Shown piece by piece: positions 1-5,677 of a stretch of 5,677 nt of DNA. The notes beneath the pieces were generated by a model that had not been told where the DNA came from, ran no database searches, and was given only the letters and a program-made list of their open reading frames with translations. The stretch comes from Deltaproteobacteria bacterium RIFOXYD12_FULL_50_9. Lineage in GTDB: Bacteria; Desulfobacterota; Desulfobulbia; Desulfobulbales; CALZHT01. The translations under genes were made by a program, and so were the position numbers. Each line of letters begins with the position of its first letter. Position 1 is the stretch's first letter. The stretch lies in NCBI GenBank assembly GCA_001799225.1, contig MGTA01000127.1:14167-19843 (forward strand), in the 5' to 3' direction.

Positions 1-52
1 CGATACCCTTGCTGGCCCCCAGAACCAAAGCGACTTTGCCGCTGATTTTCAT
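1..52 (-). CDS. Short-chain dehydrogenase/reductase, N-terminal fragment (cut by window edge)
   Basis: Only the first 17 codons are present. They read MKISGKVALVLGASKGI, the first beta strand and nucleotide-binding loop of a Rossmann-fold SDR. The usual TGxxxGIG motif appears here as LGASKGI, with Leu where Thr is common, and its last Gly would lie outside the window. Family members are NAD(P)H-dependent oxidoreductases, and FabG-like 3-oxoacyl-ACP reductases open in the same way, but the substrate cannot be told from this fragment. The ATG lies 8 nt after the mltD stop codon. No good Shine-Dalgarno sequence is visible (nearest purine-rich stretch AAAAAGGCGG, inside the end of mltD), so translation may depend on coupling to mltD. 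Family assignment is fairly secure; function is open. Confidence 0.75.
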   Translation of the reverse strand, partial: MKISGKVALVLGASKGI

Positions 53-60
53 ATCAACAA

Positions 61-1980
61 TCAGCCGCCTTTTTCAATCTTGATGGCCAGGCGGAGTCCG
101 GGCTGGATGATATTTCCAGAGATTTGATTCCATTGTTTAATCTGTTCAGTTGAGATATTGTACTTTTGGGCGATATCCCAGAGAGTGTCGCCATCCTGAA
201 CCTTATAGTAAGTAAGCAGAGATTCTTCTTTGGCATCCGATGTTTCGTTCTGCAGACCTGCCGTCTGGATTGCCGCAGATTTTTTCGGATAAACGACCAG
301 TTGTTGACCTATAGACAGGCGTCTGGCATCAGAGAGGTTATTCCAGGTAGCAAGCATCTGGGCCGAAACACCATAACGCTTGGCGATTATATAGGCGTTT
401 TCGCCTGATTTGACCTTGTGAACAATTGATGTCTCGGTGTTGGCAGCGCCGGTTTTTTTTGGGAGAGCTGCCAGATGTTGGGTGGATTCCATGAGTTTGT
501 AGGATGTTGTCTGGTAAGGGATTCGCAATTTTGTGCCCGGAGCAACAGAGGCGGTGCGCAGGTTGTTTATTGTTGCCAGGGCTGTCTTGCTCAGGCCGTA
601 TTTCTTGCAGATTTTGGCCATGCTTTCTTTCTTTTTAACCTTATGGATTTTATATTCGGTAGTTCTGACTGCCTTTACCCGGGGCAGGTTGGTTAGCAGT
701 TGTTCCGCTTTACCTACGGGCACTTTTAAAGGATACATGGTGCGGTATGAAGGGGTGACCGCCTTGCGGAGTTCACGGTTCAGTTTGTAGATCTCATCAT
801 AGTCATGGCCGGTGGCGACAGCAACAGCCTTCAGAGCAGTGCCGCGTGGGACTTCGACGGTATCAAAGGCCAGCGGATCTTCAAAATCAATATCGGTAAA
901 ACCATATTTGGCCGGCTCTTTGGCGATGAGAATGGAGGCGATCAGCATGGGGACGTAGCGTTTTGTCTCTGTTTTCAGATAGTCCCCTTGCGCAAGTTCC
1001 CAGAAATCAGTGGTGTTATACATGCTTACTGCTTTTCGTATCTTGCCTTCGCCGGCATTGTAAGAGGCTACGGCCAGATACCAGGAACCGAACTCCTTGT
1101 AGAGGTCCGCCAGGTAGCCTATCGCTGCTTTGGTCGACTTAATGGGATCATGGCGTTCGTCTACCTCTTTATTGATAACCAGTTTATACCTGGTCCCTGT
1201 CGCACTGATAAATTGCCATAGTCCGACAGCATGCATCGGCGAATAAGCGGTAATGATAAAGCCACTCTCGATCATGGCAAGATAGGCAAGATCCTTAGGC
1301 AGGCCTCTCTCCGCAAGTTGTTGTTGGATCATCGGCAGATAACGGCCTGAACGCTTCAGCCAGTTGGTAAAGACCTTGGGCCGTTCATACTGAAAGAAAT
1401 TCAGATAAAATTCCACCTGCTTGTTCAGGGTGATCGGAAAGTCAAATGCAACGGAAACCTCTGGTGTTTTGCCGGCTTCCCATTGCCCCAGAGCATCAAG
1501 CTGTTTGATCTCTTCGGCCGCCGTTTGTTCCGGTTCCGGTATGGTCACCTCTTCAACCAGCGCTTCAGGCGCATCCGATAGTATTATCTCTTCAGTTTTT
1601 TCTGCGGAATCGTCGATTGATTCGCCATTGTCGGCCAGATCTTCGGCTACGAGAGCTGCTTCTTCAACAGATAAGTCGGATTCGTTTAAAATAACGCTTG
1701 ATTCGGCAGGTGTCTCGGCTGTCTGCTCTTCTACAGGAATAACGGATGGTGTTATTGGTTTTTCCTCTTGGAGAGTTAGCTTGTTGTCATTGGCGACAAC
1801 CAGGGCACTCTCCGGCCTGAGTGGTTCGACTTGTGAAGGTGGAACATATTCGGTATAAGTTGCAGAGATGGTCGGCGGCTTTTGCGGATTGAGAAAAGAA
1901 CAGCCTGATAAGAGTAAAATCAGGCCAACGGTGATCGGGAGGGAGAGAGTATGGAGAATATATTTATTCGATAAGGTCAT
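61..1980 (-). CDS. mltD: Membrane-bound lytic murein transglycosylase D-like lipoprotein (SLT domain plus three LysM)
   Basis: A 639-residue lipoprotein predicted to cleave the MurNAc-GlcNAc bond of peptidoglycan, releasing 1,6-anhydro-muropeptides. Residues 1-27 are a lipoprotein signal ending in the lipobox LSGC, with lipidated Cys27 followed by Ser, which suggests outer-membrane sorting. Residues 71-160 form a Glu/Ala-rich acidic linker. The SLT (GH23-type) domain spans about 185-350: LAMIESGF contains the catalytic Glu238, followed by GLWQF (253-257) and ASYNAGEGKIRKA (305-317). Residues 370-430 match the degenerate region seen after the SLT domain in MltD proteins. LysM repeats lie at about 442-489, 518-565 and 590-635 and should bind glycan strands. 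E. coli MltD is about 450 residues with two LysM, so this one is long. The ATG at 1980-1978 is preferred over an in-frame TTG at 2016-2014: it starts a standard signal peptide and has AGG about 7 nt upstream. Probably co-transcribed with the downstream SDR. Confidence 0.93.
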   Translation of the reverse strand: MTLSNKYILHTLSLPITVGLILLLSGCSFLNPQKPPTISATYTEYVPPSQVEPLRPESALVVANDNKLTLQEEKPITPSVIPVEEQTAETPAESSVILNESDLSVEEAALVAEDLADNGESIDDSAEKTEEIILSDAPEALVEEVTIPEPEQTAAEEIKQLDALGQWEAGKTPEVSVAFDFPITLNKQVEFYLNFFQYERPKVFTNWLKRSGRYLPMIQQQLAERGLPKDLAYLAMIESGFIITAYSPMHAVGLWQFISATGTRYKLVINKEVDERHDPIKSTKAAIGYLADLYKEFGSWYLAVASYNAGEGKIRKAVSMYNTTDFWELAQGDYLKTETKRYVPMLIASILIAKEPAKYGFTDIDFEDPLAFDTVEVPRGTALKAVAVATGHDYDEIYKLNRELRKAVTPSYRTMYPLKVPVGKAEQLLTNLPRVKAVRTTEYKIHKVKKKESMAKICKKYGLSKTALATINNLRTASVAPGTKLRIPYQTTSYKLMESTQHLAALPKKTGAANTETSIVHKVKSGENAYIIAKRYGVSAQMLATWNNLSDARRLSIGQQLVVYPKKSAAIQTAGLQNETSDAKEESLLTYYKVQDGDTLWDIAQKYNISTEQIKQWNQISGNIIQPGLRLAIKIEKGG

Positions 1981-2024
1981 TTCGTACCTGAGTGGGCTTG
2001 AGTGGATGCAACACAATTTATATC

Positions 2025-2053
2025 TTTGTACAGTACAATAAATCGATTGGCAA
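2025..2053 (-). promoter_or_regulatory. Candidate sigma70-like promoter for mltD
   Basis: Read on the minus strand, TTGCCA (2053-2048) is followed after 17 nt by TACAAA (2030-2025). Each hexamer matches four or five of six consensus positions. Transcription would start near 2018 and give a leader of roughly 38 nt before the mltD ATG. An alternative -10, TATAAA (2022-2017), has no good -35. Chance matches are common in AT-rich DNA, so this is a suggestion from pattern and position only. Confidence 0.3.
2026..2038. promoter_or_regulatory. 13-bp inverted repeat TTGTACAGTACAA, possible operator
   Basis: Perfect 6-bp arms TTGTAC and GTACAA flank a single central base. The dyad overlaps the -10 half of the candidate mltD promoter, the usual position for a repressor operator. 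It is too short and too tightly spaced to act as a terminator hairpin. I cannot assign it to a known regulator. Confidence 0.3.
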
Positions 2054-2071
2054 CCGAAAAAGCCTTATCTA

Positions 2072-2100
2072 TTGAGATTGTTTGTCGTTTTTTGTATATA
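2072..2100 (+). promoter_or_regulatory. Candidate sigma70-like promoter for the PBP gene
   Basis: TTGAGA (2072-2077, five of six to TTGACA) is followed after exactly 17 nt by TATATA (2095-2100, four of six to TATAAT). Transcription would begin near 2107, leaving a long leader of about 150 nt before the PBP ATG, which would include the small leader ORF. Support is consensus match and position only. Confidence 0.35.
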
Positions 2101-2229
2101 TCTTGTTCGTTGCTTCGGCGGTTGGCCCGTTTATTGGTGCATTTTGCCGGTAATCCTCAATTTTCTTGCATTATAAAAATCGTATTGGTCCAATTGGTTA
2201 TTGATAATGTTATAGAAGGAAATTTATCT

Positions 2230-2259
2230 GTGAATGGTTTTCGGTCTATCACCCTATGA
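2230..2259 (+). CDS. Possible nine-codon leader peptide overlapping the PBP start
   Basis: AGAAGGA (2214-2220) is the best Shine-Dalgarno-like sequence upstream of the PBP gene. It lies 9 nt before a GTG at 2230 that opens the short ORF MNGFRSITL. The ORF stop TGA (2257-2259) overlaps the PBP ATG (2256-2258) as ATGA, the classic arrangement for translational coupling. None of the in-frame PBP start candidates (ATG at 2256, 2271, 2295) has a convincing ribosome binding site of its own. The peptide itself probably has no function; its role would be to deliver ribosomes to the PBP start. It may instead be a coincidence in AT-rich DNA. Confidence 0.35.
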   Translation: MNGFRSITL

Positions 2260-5200
2260 TTATAAAACGGATGTTTTCAGTTAAAAACAGTGTGATGCGG
2301 CGAATTATCGCGGGCTCAGGGGCAGTCGTTCTGCTGGGCTTCTTGCTCTTTGCTCTCTTTTATTGGCTTGTGGTGATCTCGCCGGGTGAGGAGATAAGCC
2401 TCGGATACATTGAGAGGATTTTGTCAATGGAGAGTCCGGTCTACTACCGGGATGGCATTAATCCTATCGGTGTTTTTTTTGAGGACTCCCATCGCCAGTA
2501 TGTTGCTTTTGCCCAGATTCCCAAAAATTTCGTGGACGCACTGATAGCAGCCGAGGATAATACCTTTTATGAGCATCATGGCGTTGATCTGATGGGACTT
2601 GTCCGGGCCATGTCGGCCAATATCAGAGCCGGTCGAATCGTGCAGGGCGGCAGCACCATCAGCCAGCAGACCGCCAAGAACCTCTTTAAACGGCAGGATC
2701 GTTCGATCCTCTCCAAACTCAAGGAACTTTTGTATGCCTGGCGCCTGGAATATCACTATTCCAAGGAGAAGATTCTGGAGTTTTACTCAAACCAGTTTTA
2801 TGTGAGCGGCAATGGTCGGGGACTTGGGGTGGCGGCTCGATACTATTTTGACAAATCAGTGGAAGATCTTGATCTTCTGGAGTGTGCTTTTATCGCAGGC
2901 AGTGTCAAGCGGCCAAACTATTATAACCCTTTCATCAAGAAAGATGATGAGGAGGGTAAAAAGGCCCGTGAAGAGGCAAGAAGCCGGACGAGATATGTTT
3001 TGCACCAATTGTACCGGATCGGCAAACTAGGCCAGGAAGAGCTGCAAAAATACTCCTCAAGAGAGATCCCGTTCAAGCGTGGTCAGATGACATATTCAAT
3101 GAATACCACTATGGATCAGATCAGGGTGGCGCTGGCCGACCCAGCGGTGGAGGAGGTTCTGCTCCAGCAGGGCATTGACAATATTGCCACATCCGGGGTG
3201 CGTATCGTCACTACTATTGATAAGGATATTCAGGAAGATGCTGAGTATGCTGTCCGGAAGGAGCTCTCACGGCTTGATGTCATGCTAAGCGGTTATGAAC
3301 GTGGAGAGCTGCAGAAGCTTTACGCCGGGCTAACTTTTGGTGCTGCGTCTGAGAAACATAAGGGCGGTTTCCTGATCGGGCGGGTTTTATCGGTGCGCAG
3401 CACTCCGGGGGCGGCAGTAGGAGTTACGTTCATGACCGGAGATAAAGCTAAGGTTGAAGGGGTAGTTGATCTGCCGGGGTTGCTGAATATCCTTGATCCT
3501 TTGATGAAGTTTCGTCGGAACCTCTGGACAAAAGCGGGTAGTGATGACCTGCCGGCTATTCTCTCCCAGATCCGTCAAGGTGATCTGATCTATGTCTCAA
3601 TCCGTGGCGTGAATGTCATTACCGGCGAGTATCAGTTTGATCTTGAGAAATATCCCGCCTTGCAGGGGGCGGTCCTGGCAATTAAGGAAGGAACGATCCG
3701 GGCCATGGTGGGCGGCATGGATAACAGATTTTATAATCGGGCCATCTCGGCAAACCGGCCGATGGGGTCGGTGATGAAACCTCTGGTTTATGCTGCTGCT
3801 CTGCAATTGGGTTGGAACTCCATTGATGTTTTGAACAACGAAAGAAATATCTTTGTTTATCAGAAGCAACCCTATTACCCTCGACCGGATCATATAAGCC
3901 CTTATCGGAGCGTCTCCATGAGTTTTGCCGGGGTCTCTTCCGAGAATCTGGCAACGGTCTGGCTGCTTGATCACCTCTGTGATCAGCTGTCACCTGCCCA
4001 GTTTCGTGAACTGGTCAACCAGCTCGACTTGGGTTTGAGGGCTGATGAATCATATCAGGCGTATCAGATGCGGATTCGGGATGAGTACGGTATCATTGTT
4101 GATGAAGATGCCCTCTATCTGCTGGCCTTTTCCAAGGCGGTTGCTGAGATTGAACCGGATTTGATCTTTGCCGGAAAAACAGAGGAGTCAGAGCTGCTGC
4201 GGACCTTTCAGTACGGCATTGGTTTTGATCGTTTTCAGGTTGAGAATGAAGCCGATATGGAGGATACCGAACAGGCGGCGGTAGTTAAGGATATCGGGGT
4301 CCGCCGGGAGTTGTTGAAGAGGAATTTTTTAAGAATCAGGAAGCTCTGGTCTGAACTTGTTGATCTGCGTCAGCAGCTGAGAGGCAAATCATTGCCGGAG
4401 CCGGAGGATTTGAAATTATATCGGCATAAAAAGACCATGCAACTTGTCTATGGTGCTCCGCTTGCATCCCAGGAGAGTGATTGGCAACGGCTGAGTTTGA
4501 AGCAGTTTCAGGCTCTCCTGGCAGCTGTTTCACCCGCAGCCATCGAAGATTTCTGGGATGAGGTGCTGATTGATGGGCTGCTTTCGGTCGGATCGGTCAA
4601 GATATTGAATGACGCTGTCGAGCGGGAGTATCAGCGCTTAGCTGTTCTGCCGGGTTACGGGCCGGAGGTATTATTCAATATTCATGATTTCAGAGTGTTG
4701 GCCGGTCTTCGTTATCTTGTCGGTTTTTGTCGTGCCATAGGTATTGAAAGCAAACTTGACCCTGTATTGTCATTTCCTCTGGGATCGAATGTCATCACTA
4801 TTTTGGAGGTGGTGCGCGCTTATGAAGGCCTGGTTTCCGGGTATACCTATCCCGGCGACAGCGGTTCCAAAGAGGTAATTTCCATTATTGAACGTATCGA
4901 AGATCCTGAGGGTAAGGTGCTCTTTACACCCAAAAGTACCCGTTTAAAAGCTATTGACCCGCAGACCTCTCTTGCGGTAAGCGATATTTTGCGTAATGTT
5001 GTCAAGTTCGGCACCGGCAGACATGCTTATAATACTGTCAGACTCCATAGCCGTGAGAGTGTCAGGGAGGCGCAGCTTAAGGATTTGGATATCCGGGTGC
5101 CTCTGTTGGGAAAAACCGGAACCGCCAACCGTTATACCAACTCGGCCTTTGCCGGCGTAGTGCCTGCGGCCGGTTCCGGTAGTAACGTTATCCTGGATGG

Positions 5201-5594
5201 CGGCTATGTCATGGCTGCCTATGTGGGATATGATGACAATAAACCCATGACTCACAATACTATTCGGATTTCCGGTTCGGCCGGCGCTTTGCCGATCTGG
5301 ACCAGAGTGGCTGACGCTATTCTGAAGAGTAAGGAGTATGGAACCAGCATGGACCTGGTTGATCTCTCATTTGCCGGGCATGCGGAAATTCCTTTGGTCT
5401 ATCCTGAAATAGGGCAGATCGAAGTGCCGGGAGAGTCCTTGCAAGTATTGGGCGCCAATACCTCAAGAGGTGAAAAGGGGTTGCCTGGGTCTTCGTATAA
5501 GGCGTCGATCTTGACCTTCGGCGATTTTCAGAAGGGTGGGCGAGTGAATCCGGCCCGGTATTTCAAGCCGTACTGGAGTGTGAAGGAGAATTAA
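2256..5594 (+). CDS. Bifunctional class A penicillin-binding protein (PBP1A-like), with large insertion in the transpeptidase domain
   Basis: A 1112-residue inner-membrane enzyme that polymerises lipid II into glycan strands and cross-links the stem peptides. A basic cytoplasmic N-terminus precedes one membrane helix (about 17-41). The GT51 domain (about 60-260) shows EDNTFYEHHG (catalytic Glu100), GGSTISQQTAKN (131-142), a motif-3 Glu157 in SKLKE, where Ser153 replaces the usual Arg, and KILEFYSNQFY (172-182). Residues about 371-465 look like the OB-fold spacer of PBP1A proteins. The transpeptidase domain (about 469-1025) has SVMK with nucleophile Ser505, SEN (562-564) and KTGT (953-956). 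The Ser505-SEN gap is normal, but SEN to KTG is about 390 residues against roughly 130 in E. coli PBP1b, so about 250 residues are extra (approximately 590-810, charged and mostly helical in appearance). Usual class A PBPs are 700-900 residues. ATG 2256 is the first NTG after an in-frame stop at 2205, but lacks a clear Shine-Dalgarno. An mrcA-type gene, though the symbol is not certain. Confidence 0.95.
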   Translation: MIIKRMFSVKNSVMRRIIAGSGAVVLLGFLLFALFYWLVVISPGEEISLGYIERILSMESPVYYRDGINPIGVFFEDSHRQYVAFAQIPKNFVDALIAAEDNTFYEHHGVDLMGLVRAMSANIRAGRIVQGGSTISQQTAKNLFKRQDRSILSKLKELLYAWRLEYHYSKEKILEFYSNQFYVSGNGRGLGVAARYYFDKSVEDLDLLECAFIAGSVKRPNYYNPFIKKDDEEGKKAREEARSRTRYVLHQLYRIGKLGQEELQKYSSREIPFKRGQMTYSMNTTMDQIRVALADPAVEEVLLQQGIDNIATSGVRIVTTIDKDIQEDAEYAVRKELSRLDVMLSGYERGELQKLYAGLTFGAASEKHKGGFLIGRVLSVRSTPGAAVGVTFMTGDKAKVEGVVDLPGLLNILDPLMKFRRNLWTKAGSDDLPAILSQIRQGDLIYVSIRGVNVITGEYQFDLEKYPALQGAVLAIKEGTIRAMVGGMDNRFYNRAISANRPMGSVMKPLVYAAALQLGWNSIDVLNNERNIFVYQKQPYYPRPDHISPYRSVSMSFAGVSSENLATVWLLDHLCDQLSPAQFRELVNQLDLGLRADESYQAYQMRIRDEYGIIVDEDALYLLAFSKAVAEIEPDLIFAGKTEESELLRTFQYGIGFDRFQVENEADMEDTEQAAVVKDIGVRRELLKRNFLRIRKLWSELVDLRQQLRGKSLPEPEDLKLYRHKKTMQLVYGAPLASQESDWQRLSLKQFQALLAAVSPAAIEDFWDEVLIDGLLSVGSVKILNDAVEREYQRLAVLPGYGPEVLFNIHDFRVLAGLRYLVGFCRAIGIESKLDPVLSFPLGSNVITILEVVRAYEGLVSGYTYPGDSGSKEVISIIERIEDPEGKVLFTPKSTRLKAIDPQTSLAVSDILRNVVKFGTGRHAYNTVRLHSRESVREAQLKDLDIRVPLLGKTGTANRYTNSAFAGVVPAAGSGSNVILDGGYVMAAYVGYDDNKPMTHNTIRISGSAGALPIWTRVADAILKSKEYGTSMDLVDLSFAGHAEIPLVYPEIGQIEVPGESLQVLGANTSRGEKGLPGSSYKASILTFGDFQKGGRVNPARYFKPYWSVKEN
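5583..5588 (+). promoter_or_regulatory. Strong ribosome binding site for the downstream gene
   Basis: AAGGAG lies within the last PBP codons, 6 nt before the ATG at 5595. This fixes the start of the last gene and shows that it can be translated independently even though the PBP stop codon abuts its start. Confidence 0.75.
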
Positions 5595-5677
5595 ATGAGG
5601 GTATTTTTGCTGCCATACAGATATTTGCTGCCGTTTATCGTATTTTTTTGCTGTTTAGAGCCAGGCCGGTCGGTTTG
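5595..5677 (+). CDS. N-terminal fragment of a probable exported protein, function unknown
   Basis: 27 codons are visible and run off the window end. The ATG directly follows the PBP stop (TAAATG) and has a strong Shine-Dalgarno 6 nt upstream, so the gene very likely shares the PBP transcript. The N-terminus looks like a signal sequence: a start with Arg2 and Arg9, then a hydrophobic stretch YLLPFIVFFCCL (about 10-21), then the polar residues EPGRS. The Cys pair in the hydrophobic stretch is not a typical lipobox, because no small residue precedes it. A single membrane anchor is also possible. I do not recognise the family. Its position suggests an envelope function linked to the PBP, but that is inference. 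Confidence 0.6.
   Translation, partial: MRVFLLPYRYLLPFIVFFCCLEPGRSV

Larger units (their letters stand above)
1981..2255. promoter_or_regulatory. Divergent intergenic control region between mltD and the PBP gene
   Basis: This 275-bp AT-rich stretch separates two divergent cell-wall genes and must hold both 5' regions. Visible contents are one candidate promoter on each strand, a 13-bp dyad (2026-2038), several ATTGG/CCAAT boxes (2046-2051, 2133-2138, 2184-2198), and a purine-rich Shine-Dalgarno-like sequence (2214-2220) before a tiny ORF. An open frame runs plus strand through 2002-2259, but its product resembles no protein I know and it crosses the putative mltD promoter, so I treat the stretch as non-coding apart from the possible leader. 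No terminator hairpin or RNA gene was recognised. Confidence 0.7.

Noticed and set aside
1421..1858. 145-codon plus-strand open frame, Ser/Ala rich
   Set aside because: It is the antisense reading of the acidic linker of mltD. Glu- and Ala-rich coding produces long Ser-rich open frames on the other strand.
1978..2016. Upstream TTG start that would extend the MltD-like protein by 12 residues
   Set aside because: No Shine-Dalgarno precedes it, and it would add polar residues before an otherwise standard lipoprotein signal that starts at ATG 1980.
2002..2259. 85-codon plus-strand open frame in the intergenic region, ending in ATGA with the PBP start
   Set aside because: It begins at a GTG without a good Shine-Dalgarno, crosses the likely mltD promoter, and its product resembles no known protein. 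Only its last nine codons, with a real Shine-Dalgarno-like sequence before GTG 2230, are kept as a possible leader.
3597..3993. Overlapping minus-strand open frames of 103 and 125 codons inside the PBP gene
   Set aside because: They lie opposite the well-supported transpeptidase coding region, overlap each other in different frames, and look like shadows.
4023..4685. Possibility that the extra PBP segment is a mobile element or intein
   Set aside because: It is in frame, has no Cys/Ser start with a terminal His-Asn intein junction and no terminal repeats or transposase signature, and its base composition looks like the flanking gene.
1..5677. tRNA, rRNA, CRISPR array, insertion sequence, rho-independent terminator
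   Set aside because: Reading both strands showed no cloverleaf, regularly spaced repeats, transposase gene, or GC-rich hairpin followed by a T run. The window is almost fully coding.

Overview
The window is a cell-wall locus from a Gram-negative bacterium. It carries an outer-membrane-type lipoprotein murein hydrolase (MltD-like) and a large class A penicillin-binding protein. The two are transcribed away from each other across a 275-bp AT-rich intergenic region. A phylum-level guess of Desulfobacterota or another deltaproteobacterial group rests on the overall style of the two proteins and is inference only. No rRNA, tRNA, CRISPR array, insertion sequence or phage gene was seen.

Layout, left to right. 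(1) Positions 1-52, minus strand: the first 17 codons of a short-chain dehydrogenase/reductase, cut by the window edge. (2) Positions 61-1980, minus strand: mltD, a 639-residue lipoprotein with a long acidic linker, an SLT lysozyme-like domain and three C-terminal LysM repeats. The SDR gene starts 8 nt after its stop, so the two are probably co-transcribed. (3) Positions 1981-2255: divergent control region with one plausible sigma70-like promoter per strand, a 13-bp dyad over the putative mltD promoter, and a possible nine-codon leader ORF whose stop overlaps the next start (ATGA). (4) Positions 2256-5594, plus strand: a 1112-residue bifunctional PBP with glycosyltransferase (GT51) and transpeptidase domains. 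All three transpeptidase motifs are intact, but there are about 250 extra residues between the second and third motifs. (5) Positions 5595-5677, plus strand: the start of a probably exported protein of unknown function. It begins directly after the PBP stop with a strong Shine-Dalgarno sequence.

Functionally, the right arm builds peptidoglycan (strand polymerisation and cross-linking at the inner membrane). The left arm encodes an enzyme that cleaves glycan strands from the outer membrane side. Divergent transcription from a shared region suggests, but does not prove, coordinated expression of synthesis and turnover. The most unusual element is the insertion inside the PBP transpeptidase domain. 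I did not find a clear new multi-gene system here.
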